In this document: positions 13,235 through 23,989 of the stretch, one piece after another
How positions within the stretch are numbered: the first letter of the stretch is position 1
Layout of the letters: each line of letters starts with the position of its first letter
NCBI GenBank assembly: GCA_946807835.1
Contig: OX327712.1
Coordinates: forward strand, 16,758,001 to 16,822,000
Length of the DNA: 64,000 bases
Direction: 5' to 3'
Origin: Ailanthus altissimus
Taxonomy: Eukaryota > Streptophyta > Magnoliopsida > Sapindales > Simaroubaceae
Translations under genes and position numbers: made by a program
Notes under the pieces: model-generated
Told to the model about the DNA's origin: nothing
Database searches by the model: none
Seen by the model: only the letters and a program-made list of their open reading frames with translations

Positions 13235-14340
13235 AAATTGAAACTAACAGATTGTACACATGAACCAATAACTAAGTTGTGGATGAGCTGGTATAATCTT
13301 TCTCTAGTAATGCCTCATAGAAGAACACTTTCATTTATATCTTTAACAATATACATATCTTTAGTTAACTTAGTAAACAAATCATTATCACAGGTAAGTT
13401 TTGAAATACTAATAAGATTTTTTTATCATTTCAGGCACGTAAAGACCATTTTTAAGTTCTAAGATTTGTGTGGTGTGTGTTTTTAGAAAATAATTGTCAA
13501 TATGTAAGATTTTGAGCTTACTATCTGTTTCCCCTAAGGGTCCGACCCAAAGTTAAAACTTAATCTAGGTGGACTAGGGGGCAAAGGCACGTCGGTTGAT
13601 GCCTTAGAGTATAAAACCTTAACCTAAAAATGGTGCTAAAGCCTGAGCTTTGCCTAAACTGATCACATATGGGCTAGGAGTCAAAAGCCTATCAAGTTCC
13701 CAAATAAAGAACCTACTAAGTAGTTAGATATAAACCCTAATGAAGTTATTTATATCTTCTCGAACACTCAAGACATCAAGAATTTTGAAGACTTGCATTA
13801 ACGCCTTAATCTCATGACTCAAGGAATTCCTATCAATCATCATCTAATAAGGGAAGCCCTAAAAATTTTGAGATGAGAATAAAACCCATCAGCTTTGAGC
13901 CCACCATAAATCATGATGAAAATGAAGCCTTGATTTCTCGGGATGAAATGACAAGGACCAAAGGTAATGAAATGTTTCCATATAAATACTCTTAAGCTCT
14001 CTTACCGTTTTAACTACATATATAATTACTTACTTAAGTATCAATGAGCCTTTGTTGGAATAACCATCGGCAAGACCTGAGTTTTCCTATTTTATATTTC
14101 AAATGAGTCAGAGTTACCAAACAAAGCTCATCCTAAACATTAATTAGCAATGAAGTCGCAATTACATTTCCTTAACAAATATATATATATATAAAGTTCG
14201 TTAGCCCCAAAAACCAGTTTTTTTAGGGTCAACACTCCTATTACAATAGCTATACTTTTTATACCTTTGTACTGCTACTAGAGACTATGTTATTAAAGCT
14301 ATTAATAAGATGGTTAGTAGCTCCATTATCCATGTACTAG
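13235..14340 (-). pseudogene. Copia protease remnant, split by an inserted LTR
   Basis: The right part (complement of about 14340-14240) contains YMDNGATNHLIN, the aspartic protease box with DSG changed to DNG. The left part (complement of about 13520-13240) continues with SKLKILHIDN, LKNGLYVPEM and then FTKLTKDMYIVKD. The two halves are contiguous in the protein once 13526-14234 is ignored, which places the insertion precisely within the protease. Confidence 0.75.
13526..14234 (-). mobile_element. Solo LTR inserted in copia protease, probably gypsy type
   Basis: The 709-bp block starts TGTTTCCCC and ends GGGTCAACA (plus view); on minus it begins TGTTGACCCTAAAAAAACTG, which recalls LTR starts of gypsy elements of the Tat group (from memory, not searched). 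It interrupts an otherwise continuous protease. Flanks CTATC/CTCCT do not form a good duplication, so the ends may be off by a few bases or have decayed. A TA repeat lies at about 14179-14194. Confidence 0.6.
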
Positions 14341-14439
14341 CTCATATCATCACTTACTTTAGAAGCTAGTTCAGCAACATAGGCAGTAGGTTGACTTTGT
14401 GTATTGCTTTGTGCTGTTACTTCCATTTGAAGCATAGTT

Positions 14440-15340
14440 GGTATAAATTCCTCCTTAAACCTATTCCAAAATTTAAAGGCTCAATGACCTACCTTTAAAT
14501 AGATTTGATAGATGATATTTGAGTTGTTTCTTCCTTGACCTCTTAAGAACTATTTTTTGCTATCTTTTTCTTTAACTATACCTTGAAAATTTTGAGAATT
14601 TTGTTTCATTCTAGTATTATAATTTATATTTCCACCAAAACCAGCTTTATTGTTAAAACCAAACTTAAACTTCTATTTAATAGTCATGTTTGCCATACTA
14701 GCTGACATGTGTTTTCTTGAAATGTTATTAGTGAGTTCAATTCTTCCCCTTGACTCATCAAAATTGAGTAAATTTCAACCATTGATATTTCTTCTAATCT
14801 AATTGATATAAGCAAGGTTATTAGATGAACCTCAACACCTAAACCAGCTAACAAATAAGAGATTAAGTCTTGATCTGAAACTAGTTTCCCTGCCATTGTT
14901 AATCTATCAAAATTATTTTTGCTTTCATATAGTACTCATTCATACTTAGATTTCCTTTCTTGCTAGTTTGAAGTTGTGACGTAAGTTGTATAAGTCTAGC
15001 TAAATATTGATTGCCAAACATACGATTTAGATGCTTCCAAATTTCACAAGAGGTCTTACATTATATTACTGAACTCAGAATTGATTCTGTCATTGAAGAA
15101 AGTAACTAGCTTATGTATAAAGAGTCCTATCTTCTCCATTATTGATATTCAATATTTATAGCTGGACTTGCATTTGGATTTGCAGTAACAATAAATCAAA
15201 TTGGACAAGATCCTTCTTTAATCAAGAGATCTTCGAGATTATTACCTCTAACATAAGTAAATACTTGTGATTTCTAGAGGAACAATCCAATTTGATAGGA
15301 TTTGAGAAGGTGAAGTTCTTATTTTGTGTAATTGTAAGAA
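14440..15340 (-). pseudogene. Copia gag remnant of element 10954-15656
   Basis: The best preserved stretch (complement of 14896-14684) reads GKLVSDQDLISYLLAGLGVE, the Gag segment that in copia relatives precedes the zinc knuckle. Leftward a degraded knuckle (KVGH followed by NRFKEEFIPTM) is visible in the complement of about 14500-14430. Gag begins a little left of the PBS. Stops and small indels prevent a single frame. Confidence 0.75.
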
Positions 15341-15414
15341 AGTTCATTTGAGTGTGTAGGTTTGAATTATGAGTATAATCTATGTTAAGAAACTCACAAT
15401 TAGCTTTGATACCA

Positions 15415-15656
15415 AGAAATAATTATGGTTTCAAGAAATGAATTTTAGTTTCTAAGAAAATGAATTCAATTTCCTAAAAAATACCTCCAAACAAAAATTA
15501 GACGAGAGAAAGATGATAAAATAAAACTAAGATTTTTATTTAGTAAAAATGATAATAATAGCTGTTACATCAGGACCTATATTTGTAGTAAGAATAACCA
15601 TATAAAAATACATAAGAGTAAATATAGAGTGTTGATTTTGACAGGAATATGTAACA
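15415..15656 (-). repeat. 5' LTR of copia 10954-15656
   Basis: About 242 bp, direct repeat of 10954-11188, directly followed leftward by the PBS. Confidence 0.75.
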
Positions 15657-15691
15657 AACTAGTAATAAACATTTAACTTTTAATTTAATAG

Positions 15692-16608
15692 TGTTGGAAA
15701 TAATGATTCAATAATTTTGTATAGGTAAGAATTGAGATGAATACCAAAGGAAGAGTCATGTTAAAGTCAAGAACTCATCGGCGTATGTAAAAAGAGCAAA
15801 ATATAGAACTAAAAGCAAAGAAGGGCTTAGAATGTGCATAAGGAGTGAGGAAAGGCTTAAAACGCCTGTAGGAAGCAATTTGGAATGTGGAGCCATAACC
15901 AAAAAGAAGCTAGATTGTGGCCCCATATTAGGCAGTAGCTGGACGCTGCACCCAGCATAGCTTGGTATGTTGGGCGCCGCGGCCTAACATTGGCCAAGCC
16001 GGGGCACCCTAGTCTGGGCGCAGTGGCGCTAGCATATGAAGTTGTGGTGCCATAATGAGCCAGACTTTTCTTTTTGCGTCTTTTGACTTGTTTGAGGTAG
16101 TTTTGGACTCCTAAAGACATGGACTCTTACTCTAACTAAAGTTAGGGTTTATAGGCACGTTTTAACTACTATATAAGCCACCGTAAACTTTTTATTAGAG
16201 ATCAAGTATTATAAGAGAGACTTTAAGAGTGAGAAAAAACTAAGTAGACACCAAGTGCTTATGGGCACTAGGATGAAATCATTGTTTGGGTGTTAATTGT
16301 TCTTGGGAGAATAAAGATACACCATTCAATAGATCCTTTGAGAGTTCGTCTTATTATTTTTCTTATAAAAGTCTCTCAAGAGTTAATAAAAGAGGTTAGG
16401 ATCTTTTAATCTACCCTAGACATAGGCAATTGCTGAACCATGTATATTGATTATGTTGTGTTCTTTTGATCTGCTTTGGTATTCTTGTTATATTTGCTTG
16501 ATAATCTTATATTTTCACTGCACAAGGGTATTAGTGTTTAAGGTTGAGCTTTAATTAGGGTTTTTCACTTAATATAATACCTAAGAGGAAGAGCGTTTCC
16601 CTTTAACA
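15692..16608 (+). repeat. 5' LTR of gag-only element 15692-18951
   Basis: 917 bp. It contains a GC-rich segment (about 15920-16050) in otherwise AT-rich DNA, shared with the LTR family members at 18061, 51265 and 63623. Confidence 0.85.
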
Positions 16609-16669
16609 AACTACTATTAAAGTTATGTTCGATAATACACTTTAAGTGGTATTTAAACTATAGTTACTA

Positions 16670-17875
16670 TCAAGCAAGATATAGAGAAATTCAATGGGAT
16701 AAATGACTTCAATCTATAGAGAAAAAAAGAGAAGGCTCTACTAGTCAAGGAAGGGTTAGACTCAGCTTTTGAGGAAGCCCCTTCATCAATTAGCGAAGAG
16801 AAGAAAACTTTGAAACCTGGGGAGACTGATTAGAACATTATTCAGAAGAGGCCTCACAGCATCATATTACTAATGTTGAGTGACGAAGTATTAAGAGAGG
16901 TAGATGGAAAGAAACGGCTTTAGGTCTATGAAAAAAAGTTGAGGCTTTATACATGAGGAAGTCTTTGGCTAATAGACTACTGGTGAAGAAAAAGCTGAAT
17001 TAGTTATCTATGTCCGATGGATTTTATTGAAAGACTACATTGACGAGTTCAACAAGGTCGTCATAAGTCTTGAGACTTTAGGGATCAAGATGGAAGATGA
17101 AAATAAATCCATTATCTTATTAAGTTTGTTACCAAAGAGCTATGAGAGTTTTGTAGATACGCTGCTTTATGTGAAGGATACTCTTACAATAAATGATGTT
17201 AAAGCATCATTGAATTCAAAAGAATTGACAAAGAGATCTGAATATAAGAGTGAAGCAGTTTTATTTACATAAAGAAAGAAGAACAACCAATCAAAGAGAA
17301 AATCTAGAAAGTGATTCCTTTGTCAGAAGGAAAGGTACTATGTGAGGGATTGTCCTAAATAAAAAAAAAGATGAGAGTGCTGCAATCGGTAGTCTTGTGG
17401 AATATATCGAAGTTGTAGACTCATTGGTAGCCTCAAAAGAAAGTACAAAAAATGGATATTAGATTCTGGGTGTAGTGTTCATATGTGTCCAGACAGATCT
17501 TTATTTACCAATTACAAAGCAATAAGAGGTAAAGCTCTAACGGAGAATAAACTGATTTTTGAAGTCATAAGGGTTGGTGACATAAGGCTAAGGATTCAAG
17601 GTAGATAACTTAGAGACTTACATAGTGTAAGGCACATTCCTAATCTGAGGAGGAACTAGATATCCCTAGGGAAGCTCGATGAATAAGGGTATTTGATTAA
17701 AGTGAAAAAGAAAAAACCGAGGGTAGTAAAAGGATCTATAAAGTTAGAAGGTGAGAAGCACAATAAAGAGCTTTATGTGCTTAACAGGATAGTCGAGGGT
17801 GGCTCAATATGGGGTGTTAGGGTAAGGCAGACCACAAGGCAACATCTCAAGAATGCTCACCGAAGTGATGAGGGT
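16670..17875 (+). pseudogene. Copia gag plus protease remnant of element 15692-18951
   Basis: Gag starts near 16672 (IEKFNGINDFNL), passes a UBN2-like region, and is best preserved at 17027-17272 (DYIDEFNKVVISLETLGIKM, then LLPKSYESFVDTLL and NDVKASLNSKEL). A degraded zinc knuckle (YYVRDCPK) lies near 17340. Protease shows an intact WILDSGCSVHMCPD box at about 17452-17493 and the downstream HIPNLRRN and ISLGKLDE segment near 17635-17680. Stops and shifts break the frame. The interior ends about 185 bp later at the 3' LTR without integrase or RT. Confidence 0.8.
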
Positions 17876-18060
17876 TGAAAGGGAGTGCATCGCATCCATT
17901 CCCTATACAAAGAGCATGCATACCTATAAGATCAAAGTCATACCTGAGAAAAGTTAAGTCTTGGTGAAGATTTAACTATACTCAGCTTTAAGTGATAAAG
18001 CATTAGTGTGGATGGATTCAAAAGCCTTTTTATTTAAATATTTTGAATTAAGGAAGAGTT

Positions 18061-18951
18061 TCGTTGAAAATGACGATTCAACAATCTTGTATGAGAAAAA
18101 ATGAAAAGAATTTTAAAAGGAGTCATGTTGAAGTCAAGCATGCATCGACGTACATAAAAAGAGCAAAACGAAGAACTAGAAGCAAGGAAGGGCTTGAAAA
18201 GTGCAAGAGTAGATAGGAAGGGCTTAAAACGCACGTAGGAAGCAATCCAAAATGTGGAGCCACATCCAAGAAGAAGCTAGGCTGCGGCCCCACATTGGGC
18301 AGTAGTTGGATGCTACGGCCCAACATTGGTCAGGTCACAGCATCATGGCCCAAGCACAGTGGCATCATGACGCCAGCATATGAGGCCGCAGCGCTACAAT
18401 GAGCTGGATTTTCTATTTTTTCTCTTAAAAATTTTTTGAGGTAGTTTTGGACTCTTAAACTCTTAAACTCTTATTTCTATTAAGATTTGGGTTTATAGGC
18501 ATGTTTTTAACTACTATATAAACTATTGTAAACCCTTTATTAGAGATCAAGCATTATCAGATAAACTTTAAAAGAGAAGAAAAACTAAGTAAATACTTAG
18601 TACTTGTGGACGCTAGGGTGGAATTGTTTTTGTGTGTTAAATATTCTTTGGAGAACAAAGATATACCATTCAATAGATCTTTTGATAGTTTTTCTTATTG
18701 TTTTTCTTATAAAATTCTCTAGAGAGTTATTAAGAGAAGTTAGAATCCTTTAATCCATTGTAACTGTAGGCAATTGCCGAATCACCTATATTGATTATGT
18801 TGTGTTCTTTTGACTTGCTTTGATATTCTTGTTATATTTGTTTGATAATATTATATTTCTGTTGCACAATAATATTAGGGTTTAATTTTGTACTCTAATT
18901 AAAATTCTTCGCTTAACATAATACCTAAAAGAAGAACGTTTCCCTTCAACA
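18061..18951 (+). repeat. 3' LTR of gag-only element 15692-18951
   Basis: 891 bp, aligned end to end with 15692-16608 with many substitutions. Confidence 0.85.
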
Positions 18952-18956
18952 GATAG

Positions 18957-20578
18957 ACTTGTAACTAACTTCTTCGAAGGCACAAGCTTTCCCTTCGTAT
19001 TGTAAGATGCTTTCACTCATCCAGCTAAGATTGAGTTGGCAGCTGCTAAGCTGGCATCTGCACTTGCTGCTGTGTATCTGCAGTTGTTCTTGCTCCTGCT
19101 CTGTTAGGCTTTCAGTTGTCACTACAGAATTGGAATACATAATGAAGAAATACATAGTATGAAAGTTCTATAATTAAATGTTTCAATTTAATATATTTGT
19201 ATTATAATATGCGTAATAATCCGCCTTGTTACAAATTTGATAATCTATTGGTACAAGAGGACGAGTCGACATTATTGTGGCATGGAATTGATCCGTCTTT
19301 CAATATGCCAAATAAAACCAACTTTTGTCAGGAGACAATTTGCAGTTGACTAATGAAGAATTTGCTTGATTTAAACCTCATGACTGCACTTTTCGGTTTT
19401 AGAGAGTTCTTAACCTCCATTAGTTGTATTTTTCACGCTTTTTAAATTGGGACCAAGTTACTTGGAAGAATTGGAGGCAAAGGCCTCTGGTCCAATGGGG
19501 ACAAGCGGGTATCCATTGATAAATATCTTGATGGGTACTTGAAATAGAGAACACAAAGGTATTGGAAGAAACTAGATGTGCTTGGATCTTAGAATGCAAC
19601 ATATAATAACATATTTCAGGCTATTCTTGTTATCATCAGTGTTCTATTAATGTTCATATTTTGGCAATTGACTTGTTCTATGATATTTATGTGGTTATTT
19701 GGCAATTATAATTCTATGAGACTTTAAAATGGTTTGACAATTATGATTGTTAGATGTAATTTTGTGATACTTACAAAGTTGATTTTTATTCATGTGAACA
19801 GAGTATAGGTTGTGATATGTAATGGAAGATTATGATGAGTATGAATTTGTAGTTTATACATAAATTTACAATTCAAGTCCAATAATACAGGTTTAAAATT
19901 ATCAAAAATTAATTTTAAATTAAATTAAAATTAAAATTTTGATATTATAATATTAGAAATTTATTAAAATTATGATATCAATATATTTTTAATATCATAA
20001 TATTAATGAATCACTAATACTTATAATAATATTAATAAATTTTTTACTTGCACAATAATTTAACATTTTAAAGCTCTGTCGGTAAAATAATTAACTAATG
20101 CCACTTTAGTATCAATGACGGCTTTTTTGTTTTTGTCCGTAGTAGTAGTAGAAGTATTGATTAATTTTTTGAGTTGATTTTTGAAACAACTTTCTTATGT
20201 TATAACTGTAAATTTGGAGCAATCCAAAAATCTAGGCCCAATATGAACCAAGTTTTCTTTCGAGAAAATCTACTCTAAATAGATTAATCTACAACACGAG
20301 GGTTCTTGTTTACTAATCTATTAGACCCAGGTCTTAAATTACAGAGGCTCCATATTTATTGAAACATTAAATCATAATGATGATAGAATAAGGAGAAACA
20401 TTAATCCTTGTCATAAGAAAGATAGTACAAATCAGAAATTAGGGGGTCGTATGGCAGTCATAAAGTCTTCTGGTACACGGAAGACGACAATGACCTTAAT
20501 TCGCCCAGTGATTTGTTTTATTACATGATAATTACTTACAAGCCAATGCTCTGTAGTAAAACTGAAAGCATTATTAAA
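18957..20578. other. Intergenic DNA downstream of the protease gene
   Basis: No gene is supported. A CT/AGC-rich patch at 18960-19140 gives a Gln-rich open frame on minus with no recognisable domain and is likely old repeat DNA. From about 19900 to 20160 the sequence is AT-rich with repeated TAATATTATAAT-like blocks ending in a GTCCGTAGTAGTAGTAG segment that resembles the terminal part of a CACTA-type element. The 20390-20500 part is similar to 55695-55800 (see findings). Confidence 0.4.
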
Positions 20579-20985
20579 TTATTGCTGGGTGCAATCAATT
20601 GGTTTGAAGGACACAGTCTTTTCCTCAGTGTTGTAGCCCACTTCATCTGCATCAAGTTACCATAGATCATTCGATCACTATTACTACCTTAAAAAATGAA
20701 GCACACAAGTTCTTCACTAATCTGAGTAAAAGTGTTCAAAGGACCCAATTTCACATCTGCACCAATGAAATGCACTGTGATATCGGGAGTCTCAAAATTT
20801 GAATTAATACTGTAGCACAGATCCACCAATCCGTCAACGTCTATAAGTGGTGTTGCATTGATCATACTTGCCACTGCTGACACTAATTTTGAGTTAAACC
20901 CTTCTGGTAAGAAGGTGAATGTAGTACTTAAATAAATGAAAATGTTACCCTCTGTAGTTCTGAATGACCTATCAACAGCTATTTT
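20579..20985 (-). pseudogene. CDR1-like aspartic protease, C-terminal piece
   Basis: Third piece of a secreted pepsin-like protease gene, read leftward from the copia insertion. It resumes as IAVDRSFRTTEGN, then IFIYLSTTFTFLP where family members have a second catalytic DSGTT box: Asp-Ser-Gly is replaced by Tyr-Leu-Ser (about 20928-20936). The C-lobe follows (LVDLCYSINSNFETPDITVH, FIGADVKLGPLNTF), then a stop at about 20686 and a short indel near 20660. The end matches the family tail (VGYNTEEKTVSFKPIDCTQQ) with TAA at 20581-20579. CDR1-type proteases act in the apoplast in defence signalling; this copy cannot be active. Confidence 0.88.
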
Positions 20986-21401
20986 TGTTAGTAGTTGATA
21001 TTGTGTGTCAGTTACATAATTATCGGCATACGGTGCCGATAATTTTTCAGTAAGGGTGGACAGTCATTTCTTGACTGTCCACCATGTTAAACTCTCCCTA
21101 TAAATGGGAGAGTTTAGCAATTCATTTAACATTGAAAAAAATTAGAGAGTTTCTAAAGTTTTGAGAGAGTTTTCGAGTAATTTGAGAGAATGGGGTGTAT
21201 TGGAGTTTTAGGTTGTAAGGCTAAAACACTACAATACTTGTATTCTCCATTTTTAATAGTAAGAGATTCTTCTATCTTCGCCCGTGGACGTAGGCTAAAA
21301 GCCGAACCACGTAATCTTGTGTTTTGTCTTATTTTTATTTTCATTATTTTTCTCAATTTCGCTTTAGCTGCGACCCTGCATCACCCCTCAATTTCCTAAC
21401 A
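20986..21401 (+). repeat. 5' LTR with hairpin cluster around the TATA box
   Basis: 416 bp, TGTTAG...CTAACA. Three inverted repeats follow each other: arms 21018-21028/21034-21044, arms 21055-21066/21072-21083, and arms 21088-21098/21106-21116 with TATAAAT (21099-21105) as the loop. The TATA box is the probable U3 promoter of the element. Confidence 0.88.
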
Positions 21402-21403
21402 AG

Positions 21404-21414
21404 TGGTATCAGAG
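21404..21414 (+). other. Primer-binding site (tRNA-iMet type)
   Basis: TGGTATCAGAG, three bases after the 5' LTR end; perfect match to the usual plant copia core. Confidence 0.9.
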
Positions 21415-21568
21415 ATTCTGGTTGAAGGAGGTCACTATTCACGTATATGGTTACTATTCACGTATACAAAACTATTCATACATATGGTTACTGTTCATAC
21501 GTACGATTACTATTCATGTGAAATAGTGGGAGCCGATCCTAGCAGAAAGTAGTTCGTGGTGAAAAGTA

Positions 21569-22600
21569 ATGGTGGCAAAATACAAAGTTGAGAAGTTCAA
21601 TGGAGGTAATTTTACATTGTAAAAAATGAAAATAAAGGCAATTTTAAAGAAAAACAAGTGCTTAGAAGCGATTGATGAAAGACCCGCTGGTATTACTGAT
21701 GATATCAAGTGGAATGAGATTGACGGTAATGTAGTTGCTGATCTGCATCTAGCACTTGCTGATAACGTGCTATCCAGTGTAGCAGAAAAGAAGACAGCAA
21801 AAGAGATCTGGGATACTCTCATAAAATTGTATGAGGCCAAATCTTTGCACAACAAGATCTTCTTAAAAAGGAGATTGTATACTCTTCGAATGGCAGAATC
21901 CACTTCAGTGACAGAGCACATCAACACGTTAAATACTCTATTTTCCTAACTCACTTCCTTGGGGCATAAAATAGACACAGGTGAACGTGCGGAGATTTTA
22001 CTTCAAAGCCTACCAGATTCGTATGATCAACTTATCATCAACTTGACGAATAATATCCTAATGGAATTCTTAGTCTTCGATGATATTACAGCTGCTGTAT
22101 TGGGAGAAGAACGAAGACGAAAAAATAAAGAAGACAAACAGGAATGTTCGCAGAAAGCAGAATCTTTGACAATGATGAGAGGTAGATCAACAGAACGTGG
22201 CCCCAGTGGGAGTCAAAATCATGGTAGACCAAAATCCAGAAGTAAAAAGAACGTCAAATGCTACCATTGTGGCAAGAAAGGCCATCTGAAGAAGGATTGT
22301 TGGGGATTGAAGAAAAGTGCAGAGGACAAACCTCAAGGGAATATTACAAGCACCTCAGATGATGGTGAAATTTTATACAGCGAGGCAGCAACAATTGTTG
22401 AAAGCAGAAAACGGTTCTCTGATGTATGGCTCATGGATTCTGGAGCTACATGGCATATGACCTCTAAAAGAGAATGGTTCCATCAATATGAACCTACCTC
22501 TGGAGGATCTGTATATATGGGGAACGATCATGCTTTGAAAATCGCTGGAGTAGGATCCATCAAGATGAAGATGTACGATGGTACTGTTCGTATTATCTAG
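21569..22600 (+). pseudogene. Copia Gag and protease region (Tork/TNT1-like)
   Basis: Gag opens at ATG 21569 (MVAKYKVEKFNGGNFTL) and hits a stop at 21620-21622. The frame continues through the UBN2 core (EIWDTLIKLYEAKSLHNKIF), a stop at 21947-21949 where relatives have Gln, and a perfect CCHC knuckle CYHCGKKGHLKKDC at about 22260-22301. Protease shows an intact WLMDSGATWHM box near 22428-22460. A TAG at 22598-22600 again replaces a Gln codon position. The frame is constant from gag to integrase, so only stops, not shifts, separate the parts. Gag packages the RNA; protease would mature the polyprotein. Confidence 0.9.
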
Positions 22601-22603
22601 GAG

Positions 22604-23989
22604 GTGCGACATGTGAAAGGCCTCAAGAAGAATCTTTTGTCATTGGGACAATTAGATAACACTAGGTGTAAGACCCAAATTGAAAATGGGATAATGAAAA
22701 TTCTCAAAGGCATGCTTATAGTAATGAAAGCAGAAAAGGTTGTTGCAAATTTGTACATGCTTAATGGAGAAACACTGGAGGAAGGAGATGCATCTGTTGT
22801 ATCAACTAGTTCAGCAGAAGAGTCAACGATAATGTGGCATCGTAAACTGGGCCATATGTCAGAACGAGGTTTGAAGATTCTCTCTGATCAAAATTTACTT
22901 CCTGGGCTCAAATCGGTTCATTTACCTTTCCGTGAGCACTATGTCACAAGTAAGCAGCACAGATTAAAGTTCAGCACATCCAGTTCTAGAAGTAAAGAAA
23001 TTCTAGAATTGATCCACTTTGATGTTTGGCAAGCACCGGTGATGTCCTTAGGAGGAGCGAGATATTTTGTATCATTCATAGATGATTACTCCAGGAGATG
23101 TTGGGTGTATCCAATTAAGAAGAAGTCATATGTGTTTGAAGCTTTCAGAATATTCAGAGTGCGTGTAGAACTTGAATCAGAAAAGAAGATCAAGTGTTTA
23201 AGGACAGATAATGGAGGAGAATATACTGGTGAGGATTTTATTGCATTTTGTCAACAAGAAGGCATCAAGCGGCAATTCAGCACAGCTTACACGCCTCAGC
23301 AGAATGGAGTAGCAGAGCGGATGAACAAAACCTTGTTGGAGAGAACAAGAGCTATGTTGAAAACTGCAGGTTTAGCCAAGACATTTTGGGCAGAAGCAGT
23401 CAAAACCGCCTGTTATGTGGTAAATCGGTCACCATCAACAGCAATCGAGTTGAAGACACTGATGGAGATGTGGACTGGAAAACCAGTTGATTATTCTCAC
23501 CTTCATACATTTGGAAGTCCTGTGTACGTGATGTATAATCCCCAAGAAACAACGAAGCTGGATCCAAAATCTAAAAAATGCATTTTCTTGGGATTTGCTG
23601 ATGGAGTCAAGGGGTATCGCCTGTGGGATCCCACTACCCACAAGGTCGTCATCAGCAGAGATGTGATATTTGCAGAAGATAAACTGCAAAGGAATGATAA
23701 AGATGATAGCACAGTGAAGGAAAATCCAGAGACTGCAACGGTACAAATGGAAAATAATCAAGTACAAGAAGATTCAGATTCTTCTGAAGCAGCACCAGGG
23801 CACAAAGAACAAGAACCAGCAGAGTCTGAGGCTACAGATGATCGTCGATCAACTCGTGAGAGACGACCACCAGCGTGGCACTCAGAGTATGTCATGGAGG
23901 CTCATGTTGCATACTGCCTTCTAACAGAGGATGGAGAGCCAACAACTTTTCAAGAGGCTTCTAAAAGTCAAGATTTTCTCTATGGATGA
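22604..23989 (+). pseudogene. Copia integrase region (Tork/TNT1-like)
   Basis: The frame begins with the protease tail (VKGLKKNLLSLGQLD), then GAG_pre-integrase (MWHRKLGHMSERGLKIL). The paired Cys of the HHCC zinc site are missing: the position reads REHYVTSKQHRLKF, where relatives have C-x-x-C. The integrase core keeps its acidic residues: HFDVW, CLRTDNGGEY, and the Glu in QQNGVAERMNKTLLERTRAM. The chromodomain-less C-terminal part (FGSPVYVM, KCIFLGFADGVKGYRLWDP) and an acidic linker follow. A one-base loss in a T run near 23975 shifts the frame just before RT. Confidence 0.9.

Larger units (their letters stand above)
10954..15656 (-). mobile_element. Decayed copia element, short LTRs, RT truncated
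   Basis: Short direct LTRs (10954-11188 and 15415-15656) flank a minus-strand interior whose pieces occur in copia order: gag (about 15340-14440), protease, integrase, then the N-terminal half of RT (about 11880-11395). The YVDD half of RT and all RNase H are missing between about 11190 and 11390. The PBS is the complement of 15401-15414 (TGGTATCAAAGCTA). No matching target-site duplication was found. The protease is split by an inserted solo LTR (13526-14234). Confidence 0.8.
15692..18951 (+). mobile_element. Gag-only copia-type LTR element, TSD AATAG/GATAG
   Basis: Direct LTRs (15692-16608, 18061-18951), both opening T-x-GTTG and closing AACA, bound a 1452-bp interior on plus. Target-site copies are AATAG (15687-15691) and GATAG (18952-18956), 4 of 5 identical. 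A weak PBS lies at 16612-16623 and a purine tract (AAGGAAGAG) just left of 18061. Only Gag and protease are encoded; right after protease the sequence passes to a short stretch and the 3' LTR. The element at 4861-7965 shows the same plan. Confidence 0.85.

Noticed and set aside
15857..16120. Minus frame in the GC-rich LTR segment (also 18034-18326)
   Set aside because: Part of an LTR and not kept in the partner LTR.
21190..21399. Plus frame at the end of the 5' LTR, repeated at 25772-25963
   Set aside because: It is in the R/U5 region of the LTR on both sides and simply reflects LTR identity.
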